Below are positions 45,499 to 55,269 of a stretch of 64,000 nt of DNA, one piece after another. Positions within the stretch are counted from its first letter, which is position 1; the number at the start of each line of letters is the position of its first letter. The notes below the pieces were generated by a model. It ran no database searches. It saw nothing but the letters and a program-made list of their open reading frames with translations, and had not been told where the DNA came from. The position numbers and the translations under genes were made by a program. The stretch spans positions 15,388-79,387 of the forward strand of contig DAOQMM010000004.1 of the NCBI GenBank assembly GCA_035335645.1, written 5' to 3'. Origin of the DNA: Zoogloea sp035335645. GTDB lineage: Bacteria > Pseudomonadota > Gammaproteobacteria > Burkholderiales > Rhodocyclaceae.

Positions 45499-45514
45499 GA
45501 GATATTCAAGAGAG

Positions 45515-45540
45515 AGCCGGTCGATTCGACCGGCTTTTTC
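45515..45540 (+). terminator. Intrinsic terminator of tRNA-Leu
   Basis: AGCCGGTCG (45515-45523) pairs with CGACCGGCT (45527-45535), a perfect 9-bp stem with a three-base loop, and is followed by a T-run at 45535-45539. It lies 17 bases behind the CCA end. Confidence 0.93.
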
Positions 45541-45611
45541 TTTGTGTGTGTTGACAAGCAGGGGCGCGTTCTGAAGGACAGGAAACAGCGCAAAAGGATT
45601 GCAGGATCGAC

Positions 45612-45652
45612 AAGCCGGACCGCGGAGAGTTTTCCGCGTGCCGGCTTTTTTT
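45612..45652 (+). terminator. Second plus-strand terminator, 70 bases downstream of the first
   Basis: AAGCCGG...CGCGGA (45612-45626) pairs with TCCGCG..CCGGCTT (45633-45647), with a two-base bulge, followed by a run of T to 45652. On the minus strand the stem could also end purA transcription, but it lacks a downstream T-run in that direction. The 71 bases between the two terminators (45541-45611) contain no gene; a TTGACA-like box at 45551-45556 has no matching -10. Confidence 0.8.
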
Positions 45653-45672
45653 CATTGTGGTCGTCGTCGATC

Positions 45673-46983
<1,311 letters not shown>

Positions 46984-46987
46984 GCGT

Positions 46988-48157
46988 TCATTCTCCTTGA
47001 AGCGGTTCAACCTGCCAGGCACCGCCCCGCAGAACCAGTCGCCGGTCACAGCCGGCCTCACGCCACGTGCCGTCATGGCCGGGCAATTCAATCACGACGA
47101 TCTCGCCCGACGCACGCAGCCGGCCGACCTCCTGGGCAAATCCCGGCGCCGAGCACTCGCCGGCGAGGATCATGCCCCGCCCTGCCCCGTCGGGCGTCTG
47201 GGCCGCCAGTTCGCGCAGATCCAGGCTGAAGCCCGTGGCCGGCCGACCACGCCCGAAGGCCGTCCCGACCCGGTCGTAGCGCCCGCCCTGGGCGAGGGCC
47301 ACCGGCGAGGTGCCGCCGTACGCGGCAAACATCACGCCGCTGTGGTAGTGGTAACCGCGCAGGTCCGCCAGATCGAAGCTGATGGGTAGATCGGCGAGAA
47401 GTCGCGACAGCGACTCCAGATCATCCAGTGCGCCCCGAACATCCGCATCATCCAACCCGCTCAAAACCCCACGGGCACGCTCGAGCACTTCGGGCCCGCC
47501 ATACAGGGTCGGCAGCACCAGCAGCGCGGAGCGGACCGCCTCCGGCGCGTCACCAAGAAGATCACGCAAGCCGGGAATGTCCTTGGACTGCAAACAATCG
47601 AACAACGATTCCTGCTGCTCGTCCCGCAGCCCTGCCCGCGCCGCCAGGGCACGGAACAGTCCCACATGACCGAGATCGATGCGTGACGTGGTGACGCCCG
47701 CAATCTGCAAGGACTCGGCCAGCAGCCGGATCACTTCCGCATCCGCCTCGAGGCCGGCATGACCGTAAAGCTCGGCCCCCAACTGAAGGGGCTCGCGGGT
47801 CGCCGTCAACGAAGACGGCAAGGCATGGGCCACACTGCCGCAATAGCACAGCCGTGCAACGCCCTGCCGGTTGAGCAGGTGCGCGTCGATGCGTGCCACC
47901 TGCGGCGTGATGTCAGCCCGCACGCCCATGGTCCGGCCGGAGAGCTGGTCCACGAGCTTGAGCGTCTTGAGCTGCAGATCCTGACCGGCACCGGTCAGCA
48001 GGGATTCAAGATATTCGAGCAGCGGCGGCATCACGAGCTGGTAGCCATTGAGCCGGAATGCATCGAGCAGACGGCAACGCAGACTTTCCAGCTTTTCGGC
48101 CTCTGCCGGCAGGACGTCCTGGATATGTTCGGGTAGAACCCAACGCAACATGGGCAT
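46988..48157 (-). CDS. hisZ: ATP phosphoribosyltransferase regulatory subunit
   Basis: The protein has 389 residues; MLRWVLPEH at 48151 is an alternative start. It has the class II tRNA-synthetase-like fold without the aminoacylation residues: FRLNGYQLVMPPLLEYLESLL, GVRADITPQVARI and YGHAGLEADAEVI. HisZ activates short-form HisG, so this organism should encode a short HisG elsewhere. Its place between the hfl genes and purA is conserved in the group. Confidence 0.95.
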   Translation of the reverse strand: MPMLRWVLPEHIQDVLPAEAEKLESLRCRLLDAFRLNGYQLVMPPLLEYLESLLTGAGQDLQLKTLKLVDQLSGRTMGVRADITPQVARIDAHLLNRQGVARLCYCGSVAHALPSSLTATREPLQLGAELYGHAGLEADAEVIRLLAESLQIAGVTTSRIDLGHVGLFRALAARAGLRDEQQESLFDCLQSKDIPGLRDLLGDAPEAVRSALLVLPTLYGGPEVLERARGVLSGLDDADVRGALDDLESLSRLLADLPISFDLADLRGYHYHSGVMFAAYGGTSPVALAQGGRYDRVGTAFGRGRPATGFSLDLRELAAQTPDGAGRGMILAGECSAPGFAQEVGRLRASGEIVVIELPGHDGTWREAGCDRRLVLRGGAWQVEPLQGE

Positions 48158-48163
48158 GGTGTC

Positions 48164-48349
48164 TCAGGAAAAAACGATCAGTACGATCAGGCCGACGAGC
48201 ATGGAGCTGAGTCCGATGAAACGGATCTGCCCGTCGGACATGCGCACGAGACGGGTGAAGGTCTCGCGCCACATCTTGGGCGCCACAAAGGGCAACAGGC
48301 CTTCAAGCACCAGCATCAGTGCGAAAGCCAGAAACAGGGAGGATCCCAT
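48164..48349 (-). CDS. DUF2065 small membrane protein
   Basis: This 61-residue protein consists of two hydrophobic segments, SSLFLAFALMLVLEGLLPFV and IGLSSMLVGLIVLIVF, joined by the polar part APKMWRETFTRLVRMSDGQI. That pattern is DUF2065 (YjeT-like). Its gene shares a base with hflC at 48349 and always lies by hflKC in related genomes, which suggests a role with the HflKC complex at the inner membrane. No function is proven. Confidence 0.9.
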   Translation of the reverse strand: MGSSLFLAFALMLVLEGLLPFVAPKMWRETFTRLVRMSDGQIRFIGLSSMLVGLIVLIVFS

Positions 48350-49272
48350 TATTTTGCGCTCTTGCCGCCCTTGTTCGCGTCCGCCGGTGCGGTCGCCGTG
48401 CCTCGGCCGCCGGCACTCTTCATGTACTTGAAGAAATCGGCGTTGGGCTCGAGCACGAGCACGTCGGACTTGCTCTTGAAGCTGTTCCGGTAGGCATCGA
48501 GACTGCGGTAGAAGGCAAAGAACTCCGGATTCTGGCTGAAAGCCTGGGCGTAGATCGCGGATGCCTTGGCATCGCCTTCGCCCTTGACCTTCTGGGCTTC
48601 GCGATAGGCCTCGGCGACGATGACTTCGCGCTGCTTGTCGGCGTCGGCACGGATCTTTTCGGCGTCGGCGGCGCCCTGGGAGCGCAGTTCGTTGGCCACC
48701 CGCTTGCGTTCGGCTTCCATGCGGCGATAGACGGACTCGGACACTTCGAGGGGCAGATCGACGCGCTTCAGGCGCACATCCACAATCTGCACGCCGATCT
48801 TGCGGGCATCCTGATCGGCCTTGACGCGCATCTCGTCCATGATCTTCTCGCGCTCGCCGGAGACGACCTCATGAACCGTACGCTTACCGAACTCTTCACG
48901 CAGGCCCGCATTCACGGTCTGCTCAAGACGGGTCTTGGCCCGCGACTCATCACCGCCGACGGAAATGTAGTAGAGCTTGGGATCGACGATCCGCCACTTG
49001 ACGAACAGATCCACCAGCACGTTCTTCTTTTCCGAGGTGATGAAGCGCTCCGGCTCATTGGAATCCATCGTCAGGATGCGCCGGTCGAAATAGCGCACGT
49101 TCTGGATCAAGGGAATCTTCACGTGCAGACCGGGCTCCGTGAGCTGGCCCTTGACCTCGCCAAGCTGGAACACCAGAGCGTACTGACGCTGGTCAACGGA
49201 GAAGAGCGACATGGACATCAGCGCCACCACGAAGAGCAGAACGCCGATGAAAAAGGGTGCGCGGTCACGCAT
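48349..49272 (-). CDS. hflC: HflC protein, SPFH-domain modulator of FtsH
   Basis: The protein has 307 residues. One N-terminal membrane segment (residues 7-25) is followed by an SPFH/band 7 domain (VDQRQYALVFQLGEV, FVKWRIVDPKLYY), then a charged helical coiled coil, and a short C-terminal extension rich in Gly, Ala and Lys. With HflK it forms a large periplasmic cage around the FtsH protease. The start ATG abuts the hflK stop. Confidence 0.96.
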   Translation of the reverse strand: MRDRAPFFIGVLLFVVALMSMSLFSVDQRQYALVFQLGEVKGQLTEPGLHVKIPLIQNVRYFDRRILTMDSNEPERFITSEKKNVLVDLFVKWRIVDPKLYYISVGGDESRAKTRLEQTVNAGLREEFGKRTVHEVVSGEREKIMDEMRVKADQDARKIGVQIVDVRLKRVDLPLEVSESVYRRMEAERKRVANELRSQGAADAEKIRADADKQREVIVAEAYREAQKVKGEGDAKASAIYAQAFSQNPEFFAFYRSLDAYRNSFKSKSDVLVLEPNADFFKYMKSAGGRGTATAPADANKGGKSAK

Positions 49273-50537
49273 TAGCGGTCTCCCCTCTCGCGGTTACGCA
49301 TCGCCTCGCGCGTGCGGGATTCGCCGGACAGCGCGTCGGGCCGTGGCGGTGCCGGGCTATTGTCTGCGGCAACGGCAGCGGCAGGCACCTGGGGACGCGT
49401 CTGGGCGGCAGCCTCCGGTGTTACCGCGCCGGACGCCTGAGCCGCGGTGGCGGCAATCAGCTTGTCGAGGGGCAGATAAAGCAGATTCCCGCTCCCTTTG
49501 CTGTCGATCACCACCTTCGAACTGTTGGACATGATCTGCTGCATTGTTTCCAGGTACATGCGCTGACGCGTGACCTCCGGCGCCTTGGCGTACTCGGTGT
49601 AGATCTGGCGGAAGCGCGACGCATCGCCCTCGGCCTGCGCGACCACCCGCCCCTTGTACGCATCCGCCTCTTCGAGCAGACGGGACGCCGTGCCGCGGGC
49701 ACGGGGAATGACATCGTTGGCGTAGGCCTGCCCCTCATTCTTCTGGCGCTCCCGGTCCTGCCCCGCCTTCACCGCGTCGTCGAACGCTGCCTGCACCTGC
49801 TCCGGTGGCTGGGCATTCTGCATGGTGACCTTGCTGATCTGGATGCCCGTGGCGTAGCGGTCGAGGATGTCCTGCATGAGCTTGTGGGCATTGGCGGCCA
49901 CCTGCTCACGACCTTCATAGAGGACGAAGTCCATCTTGCTCTTGCCGACCACCTCACGCACCGCAGTCTCGGCGGCCTGGATCACGGAATCGTCGGCGTT
50001 GCGGTTGTTGAAGAGATATTGCTGTGGATCCTTGAGGATGTACTGCACCGCGAACTGGATATTCACGATGTTTTCGTCATCCGTGAGCATCAGGGCTTCC
50101 TTGAGCACCTTGTTGCGCTCTGAACCGCGATAGCCGATCTCGACGGTGCGCACACCCGTCTGGTTCACGAGTTCATGGGTCTGGACCGGGTATGGCAGCC
50201 GCCAGCGCAGGCCCGGCTCCGTCGCCTCGACGAAGCGCCCGAATTGCAGGACGATGCCGCGCTGGCTGGCGTCTACGATGTAGAAACCGCTGGCCAGCCA
50301 GATCACCACCGCCAACGCCAGGATCAGGCCAACGCCCCCGCCGAACTGGCGGAAATTCAGTTCGGGCATCCGGTCGCCGCCCCCCGAATCACCGCCGCCG
50401 TCACCGCCACGGCCGGGCTGGCGCCCGAACATTCCGGACAGTCGGCGATTGAAGTCCCGCCACAACTCTTCCAGATCAGGCGGCCCCTGATTGTCACCGC
50501 CACCGCGGTTGCCCCACTTCGGGTCGTTGATAGACAT
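49272..50537 (-). CDS. hflK: HflK protein, SPFH-domain modulator of FtsH
   Basis: The ATG at 50537 (MSINDPKWGN) is chosen; the ORF can start six codons earlier. The product has 421 residues. The N-terminal part is Gly-rich and polar (GGGDNQGPPDLEELW, GRGGDGGGDSGGGD), followed by the membrane segment LILALAVVIWLASGFYIV, an SPFH domain (QRGIVLQFGRFVEATEPGLRWRLPYP), and a coiled coil. The C-terminal tail is Pro/Ala-rich. It pairs with HflC and lies directly downstream of hflX, as in the hfq-hflX-hflK-hflC order. Confidence 0.96.
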   Translation of the reverse strand: MSINDPKWGNRGGGDNQGPPDLEELWRDFNRRLSGMFGRQPGRGGDGGGDSGGGDRMPELNFRQFGGGVGLILALAVVIWLASGFYIVDASQRGIVLQFGRFVEATEPGLRWRLPYPVQTHELVNQTGVRTVEIGYRGSERNKVLKEALMLTDDENIVNIQFAVQYILKDPQQYLFNNRNADDSVIQAAETAVREVVGKSKMDFVLYEGREQVAANAHKLMQDILDRYATGIQISKVTMQNAQPPEQVQAAFDDAVKAGQDRERQKNEGQAYANDVIPRARGTASRLLEEADAYKGRVVAQAEGDASRFRQIYTEYAKAPEVTRQRMYLETMQQIMSNSSKVVIDSKGSGNLLYLPLDKLIAATAAQASGAVTPEAAAQTRPQVPAAAVAADNSPAPPRPDALSGESRTREAMRNRERGDR

Positions 50538-50588
50538 GAAGATGCCCGTGATCACTGTGAAAGTCCGCTCCGGGAAGAAAGCCGGGAT

Positions 50589-51725
50589 TCAGCCCAGTTG
50601 AGGCTGATCCGAAGGTGCGGCGAGTGCCGCCTTGTGAGCCAGTGCAACGTCGGCCAGGATCTGGCGCAACAGATCCAGACCCTCGCCTGTCCTTGCGCTC
50701 AGCAGAACCCGCGAGATTTTACCATAAGCGTCCACCTGGACCTCCGGACTGGCCAGGGTGGCATCGATCTTGTTCCACACCAGGATCTGCGGGATGTCGC
50801 CTGCACCGATCTCGTGCAGCACGCCATTGACCGCATCGATCTGCCCGTCCCGGTCGTCGCTGGCCGAATCCACCACGTGCAGGAGCAGATCCGCCGCGAC
50901 GGTCTCTTCCAGCGTTGCATGGAATGCCGCCACCAATGCGTGGGGCAGATCGCGGATGAAGCCGACGGTATCCGACAGCACGATCGTACCGGCCTCGTCC
51001 CCCAGGTACAGGCGCCGACTGGTCGTATCGAGGGTCGCGAACAACTGGTCGGCCGCATAGGCACCGGCCTTGGTCAGGGCGTTGAACAAGGTGGACTTGC
51101 CCGCGTTGGTATAGCCGACCAGGGATACGGACAGCACATCCCGACGCTCCCGTGCCCGCCGTCGCACTGCGCGCTGACGCTCCAGCTTGCGCAGACGATC
51201 CTTGAGGAGCTTGACCCGCTCGCCAAGCAGGCGCCGGTCCGTCTCGAGCTGTTTTTCGCCGGGACCGCGCAGGCCGATCCCGCCCTTTTGCCGTTCCAGG
51301 TGGGTCCATCCCCGCACGAGACGGGTTGCCATGTGCTCGAGCTGGGCCAGTTCCACCTGCAGCTTGCCTTCATGACTCTTGGCGCGCAGGGCGAAGATGT
51401 CAAGGATCAACGCGGAGCGATCCACGACCCGGCAATTCAGGCGCTTTTCCAGATTGCGCTGCTGGGCCGCGGAGATGTCGTGGTTGAAGATGACAAGATC
51501 GGCCTCGTTCATGCGGGCCAGCAGGCCGATTTCATCGGCCTTGCCCGTTCCGACGAAGTGCGCCGGATCGGGCGCCTGACGCCGGCCCTGCACGACCCCT
51601 ACGACGCTTGCGCCGGCGCTGGAGGCCAGCAGGCTGACTTCGGCGAGGCGCTCGTCAATACCCCCCTGCCCGAAATCCACCTGGACGATGATGGCGCGAT
51701 TGCCCGACTCGGGGCGATCAAACAT
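50589..51725 (-). CDS. hflX: Ribosome-associated GTPase HflX
   Basis: The protein has 378 residues. The N-terminal HflX domain has the ARMNEADLVIFNHDISAAQQRN segment, and the Arg/Lys helical linker precedes the GTPase: G1 is GYTNAGKST, G3 DTVGFIRDLP and G4 NKID. HflX binds the 50S subunit and rescues stalled ribosomes under heat stress. It follows hfq with a 69-base gap. Length and motifs are typical. Confidence 0.96.
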   Translation of the reverse strand: MFDRPESGNRAIIVQVDFGQGGIDERLAEVSLLASSAGASVVGVVQGRRQAPDPAHFVGTGKADEIGLLARMNEADLVIFNHDISAAQQRNLEKRLNCRVVDRSALILDIFALRAKSHEGKLQVELAQLEHMATRLVRGWTHLERQKGGIGLRGPGEKQLETDRRLLGERVKLLKDRLRKLERQRAVRRRARERRDVLSVSLVGYTNAGKSTLFNALTKAGAYAADQLFATLDTTSRRLYLGDEAGTIVLSDTVGFIRDLPHALVAAFHATLEETVAADLLLHVVDSASDDRDGQIDAVNGVLHEIGAGDIPQILVWNKIDATLASPEVQVDAYGKISRVLLSARTGEGLDLLRQILADVALAHKAALAAPSDQPQLG

Positions 51726-51794
51726 GACGGACGCCCTGGAAACGGAGTTGCCGATCAGCCGTGATACGCGCCCTGAGGTGAGAAGGTTTCAGAC

Positions 51795-52037
51795 TCAGCT
51801 TGCAGCCTCGTTCTGTTCCTGCTGGATGTTCACCGGACGGGCTGGCACCACCGTGGAAATGGCGTGCTTGTACACCATCTGGGTCACGGTGTTCTTGAGA
51901 AGGACAACATACTGGTCGAAGGATTCGACCTGACCCTGGAGCTTGATGCCATTCACCAGGTAGATCGAAACAGGCACATGCTCACGCCGCAGGGCGTTGA
52001 GGAATGGATCCTGGAGAAGTTGTCCCTTGTTGCTCAT
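51795..52037 (-). CDS. hfq: RNA chaperone Hfq
   Basis: The protein has 80 residues. The Sm1 and Sm2 motifs are complete: LQDPFLNALRREHVPVSIYLVNGIKLQGQVESFDQYVVLL and YKHAISTVVP. The start follows AGAGG by about seven bases. Hfq forms a hexameric ring that pairs sRNAs with mRNAs. It is shorter at the C-terminus than the E. coli protein (102 residues), like other betaproteobacterial forms. Confidence 0.98.
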   Translation of the reverse strand: MSNKGQLLQDPFLNALRREHVPVSIYLVNGIKLQGQVESFDQYVVLLKNTVTQMVYKHAISTVVPARPVNIQQEQNEAAS

Positions 52038-52069
52038 AGTGTGAACCTCTTGGTTTTTAGTTTGAAATA

Positions 52070-52075
52070 ATTATA
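52070..52075 (-). promoter_or_regulatory. Candidate -10 box for hfq
   Basis: TATAAT on the minus strand (+ strand ATTATA) lies 33 bases before the hfq ATG in a locally AT-rich stretch between der and hfq. The expected -35 position is poor, so the promoter may need an activator, or hfq may also be read from der. Confidence 0.5.
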
Positions 52076-52140
52076 AAGCCATTTGCTGCACCGCCGCATG
52101 ACGACCGCTCTGGCTTGGTGTGGTGTGGAACTCGGTGCGT

Positions 52141-53469
52141 TCAATCACGATCCGCGTAGGGATTGTGAGACGACTTGAACTGGATGCGCAACGGGGTCCC
52201 CTGCAGTTTGAACGCTTCCTGGAAGCTTCGTTCCAGATAGCGGACGTAGGACGCCGGCACATGATCCAGCGCATTGCCGTGAATGACGATGATCGGAGGA
52301 TTCATGCCGCCTTGGTGAGCATAACGCATCTTCGGCCGGAAGCCCCCGTGGCGCGGGGGCTGCTGCTTGACGATGGCATCGAGCAGGAGGCGCGTGAGCT
52401 TGGGCGTTGCAAGCTTGGTCATGGCTGCGGCATACGCGCCATCCACCGACCGGAGCAGGGGCGGAATCCCCTGCCCCTTCAGCGCAGAGATGTACAGAAA
52501 CCGGGCAAATCCCAGGAAAGGCAGCTTGCGGGCAATGTCCTGCTTGATGCGTTCGCGACGGTAGTCGTCCACGTCATCCCATTTATTTACTGCCACCACC
52601 AGCGCGCGCCCCGCCTCCACAACGAATCCGCCGATGTGGGCGTCCTGGTCGGAGATCTCCTGACTCGCGTCGAGTACGAGGACCGCCACATTGCATTGCT
52701 CGACCGCCTGCAGGGTCTTGATGACCGAGAACTTCTCCACGGCTTCGAAAACCTTGCCACGCCGGCGCAGGCCGGCCGTGTCGATCAGCGTGTAGTGCTT
52801 GCCGTTGCGCTCGAAAGGCACCTCGATGGCGTCGCGGGTGGTGCCGGGCATGTCGAAGGCGATGACCCGCTCCTCACCCAGCAGCGCATTGACCAGCGTG
52901 GACTTGCCCACGTTGGGCCGTCCGACGATGGCCACGCGGGGGCCCTGGGTCGGCGCCTCGTCCTCGCCGCCATCGGACGGGAAGGTGTCCACCACCAGTT
53001 CCATCAGCGCCTTGACGCTGTCGCCGTGGGCCGCAGAGATGCAATAGGGCTCGCCCAGGCCGAGAGCGTGAAAATCCAGCGAGACCATCGCCCGGTTCAT
53101 GCCTTCCGCCTTGTTCACCACCAGAAAGGTGGGGCGGCCGGCGCGGCGCAGGCGAATGGCGATCTGTTCGTCGTGAGGCGTCAGCCCGCTGCGCGCATCC
53201 ACCATGAAGAGCAGCGCGTCGGCTTCGGCGATGGCCTGCTCGGCCTGCTTGGCCATCTCATGAACGATGCCGTCCTTGGCAACGGGATCGAAGCCGGCGG
53301 TATCCACCACCAGGAACTCACGCTCGTCCACGCGACCGAGGCCGTAGCGACGATCCCGCGTCAGGCCGGGAAAATCGGCGACCAGCGCGTCGCGGGTCTT
53401 GGTCAGACGGTTGAAAAGGGTGGACTTGCCCACATTGGGGCGCCCCACCAGCACCAGCGTCGGTTTCAC
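52141..53469 (-). CDS. der: Ribosome-biogenesis GTPase Der (EngA)
   Basis: The start is the GTG at 53469, with an AGGAG site ten bases upstream; 442 residues is the usual length. Two G domains are present, each with GRPNVGKST (first at about residues 9-17), and a C-terminal KH-like domain with MRYAHQGGMNPPIIVIHGN. Der is essential for assembly of the 50S subunit. It follows bamB with a 13-base gap, as is usual in this group. Confidence 0.97.
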   Translation of the reverse strand: MKPTLVLVGRPNVGKSTLFNRLTKTRDALVADFPGLTRDRRYGLGRVDEREFLVVDTAGFDPVAKDGIVHEMAKQAEQAIAEADALLFMVDARSGLTPHDEQIAIRLRRAGRPTFLVVNKAEGMNRAMVSLDFHALGLGEPYCISAAHGDSVKALMELVVDTFPSDGGEDEAPTQGPRVAIVGRPNVGKSTLVNALLGEERVIAFDMPGTTRDAIEVPFERNGKHYTLIDTAGLRRRGKVFEAVEKFSVIKTLQAVEQCNVAVLVLDASQEISDQDAHIGGFVVEAGRALVVAVNKWDDVDDYRRERIKQDIARKLPFLGFARFLYISALKGQGIPPLLRSVDGAYAAAMTKLATPKLTRLLLDAIVKQQPPRHGGFRPKMRYAHQGGMNPPIIVIHGNALDHVPASYVRYLERSFQEAFKLQGTPLRIQFKSSHNPYADRD

Positions 53470-53482
53470 GTCGTCGCCACTC

Positions 53483-54619
53483 CTACTGCACGCCAAAGGC
53501 GAAGACGCTGCCGTCGCGGGTCTGCACCAGCAGATCGCTGCCCACACGGCGCAGATCCGCCAGCACCGGACTGCCATCGGTACGCTGACGACCGACGAAG
53601 GTGCCATCGTCCTTGCGCAGCACGTGCACGATGCCTTCTACGTCGGCCACCGCCACCATGTCGCGGAAAGCCAGCGGGCGGCCCGGACTGCGTCCGGCGA
53701 GCTGGTCCTGCTTCCACATGCTTGCACCGCTGGTGAGGTCGAGGGCATGGACGGCGCCCTTGTCGTCCGTCACGAAGACATGGCTCTCGTCGAGATCGAG
53801 ACCGCGCGCGCTGGAAAGATCACGGGTCCACAAGGTCGAACCGTTGGCCAGATCGAAGCAGGCCACGCGGCCCTGGTAGGCCACCCCACAGGCAGCGCGG
53901 CCGTTCAGGACCGGCGGGCTGGAGATGTCGGCCACGCGCTCCAGTTCGGTCGCACCACGAGGCACCGACACCGTCCCTTCCCACATGAGCGCACCGGTGT
54001 TGACGTTGACGGCCGCGAGCTTGCCGCCGGGAAACCCGGCGAAGATCGCGCGATCCGCCATCACCACGCCTGCCGCCGACCGCAGCGCAAGGGCCGGTGT
54101 CGCGCGCTGATAGACCCAGCGGCGCTTGCCGTCCGCAGGCTCCAGTCCGAACAGGCGGCTGTCCGCCGCGCGCACGACCACGACACCGTCCCCCAGGGCG
54201 GGCGCGGCCAGCACTTCCGCATTCACGTTGGCCTGCCAGCGTATTGCACCGCTGGCCGGATCCAGTGCGTAAACCTCTCCCTTCGGGCTGGCCACCAGCA
54301 CCATCTCGGCGCTTCCGCCAACACCGCCCGACAGCCCGGTCTTCAGCGACACCTTCCACACGGTGCGGCCATCTTCCACGCGCACCACGGTCCCGTCGGC
54401 AGCCGCGGCATAAACTGCGGAGCCCACAACCAGCGGCGAGAACACCGACGTACCCGCGCTTCCGACCCGCAGCTTCCAGTCTTCACCAAGCTTGACGCTG
54501 TCGGTGATCGGCTTGAGCGGCGGGATCTTGGGTCCGCTGCTCGAAAAAGGATTCAGCGAACTGCAGCCCAACAGGCCGAACGCCGCGATCAGGGCCGCGA
54601 CACGCCCGAGGCGCCTCAC
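53483..54619 (-). CDS. bamB: Outer-membrane protein assembly factor BamB
   Basis: The protein has 378 residues. A lipoprotein signal with lipobox LLGC (C19) starts the protein. The remainder consists of PQQ/WD-like beta-propeller repeats: FSPLVVGSAVYAAAADGTVV, GEVYALDPASGAIRWQ, GAVHALDLTSGASMW and similar. BamB is a lipoprotein of the BAM complex that folds outer-membrane proteins. It is ATGA-coupled to the TPR protein upstream. Confidence 0.95.
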   Translation of the reverse strand: MRRLGRVAALIAAFGLLGCSSLNPFSSSGPKIPPLKPITDSVKLGEDWKLRVGSAGTSVFSPLVVGSAVYAAAADGTVVRVEDGRTVWKVSLKTGLSGGVGGSAEMVLVASPKGEVYALDPASGAIRWQANVNAEVLAAPALGDGVVVVRAADSRLFGLEPADGKRRWVYQRATPALALRSAAGVVMADRAIFAGFPGGKLAAVNVNTGALMWEGTVSVPRGATELERVADISSPPVLNGRAACGVAYQGRVACFDLANGSTLWTRDLSSARGLDLDESHVFVTDDKGAVHALDLTSGASMWKQDQLAGRSPGRPLAFRDMVAVADVEGIVHVLRKDDGTFVGRQRTDGSPVLADLRRVGSDLLVQTRDGSVFAFGVQ

Positions 54620-55269
54620 TGGGCACCTCCCAGACCGTCCAGTTTGGCCTGGACCACTTCCTTGAACGCGACGGCTTCAGGCTTGGTAGCCGAGGCCAGC
54701 GCCTCGAGCGCAGCCTTGTAGGCCCCACGGGCATCGGCCACCTTGCCCTGAGCCGCCAGGATGTCACCGCGCAGATCCCCGTAGCGGGCCTGCAGCGCCT
54801 CGGAGGGCTTGGCCTGCAACTGGGCCAGCGCCTCGTCATAGGACTTCTCGTCGAGCAACACGGCCGCCAGACGCAGACGGGCCAATTCACGCAGCGCAGG
54901 ATCGTTGGCCTTCTCGGCCGCCCAGCCAAGCTGCGCACGGGCGCTCTTCAGGTCACCGGCATCGGCCTGGACCCGCGAAGACAGCAGCGCCCCCAGATCG
55001 GCGTAGGCCGTACCGCTGTATTTCTCGATGAGCATGCCGGCAGCTTCTCGGGCCTGCTGCGGCTTGTTCTCGGCCGCGGCCTTCTGCACCGCCGCGTACA
55101 GCACCGACGCCTCACCGCTCTGCTTACCCTGGTACCAGTTCCAGCCCTGCCAGCCGACGGCCGCCACGGCCGCCGCCAGCGCAATGCCCGTCACCAGGTT
55201 GCCATACGTGTCCCACCAGGCCTTGATCTGGGAGATCTGCTCCTGCTCTTCGAGGTCATAGGCCGCCAT
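54616..55269 (-). CDS. YfgM-like TPR membrane protein
   Basis: The ATG at 55269 (MAAYDLEEQEQISQIKAWW) is the family start; the gene overlaps the end of hisS by 14 bases. The product has 217 residues. One membrane segment at about residues 24-46 precedes a periplasmic TPR-like helical domain (AREAAGMLIEKYSGTAYADLGALL, LARLRLAAVLLDEKSYDEALAQL). E. coli YfgM is a partner of the SecYEG-PpiD chaperone system. The hisS-yfgM-bamB-der order is conserved. Confidence 0.92.
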   Translation of the reverse strand: MAAYDLEEQEQISQIKAWWDTYGNLVTGIALAAAVAAVGWQGWNWYQGKQSGEASVLYAAVQKAAAENKPQQAREAAGMLIEKYSGTAYADLGALLSSRVQADAGDLKSARAQLGWAAEKANDPALRELARLRLAAVLLDEKSYDEALAQLQAKPSEALQARYGDLRGDILAAQGKVADARGAYKAALEALASATKPEAVAFKEVVQAKLDGLGGAQ

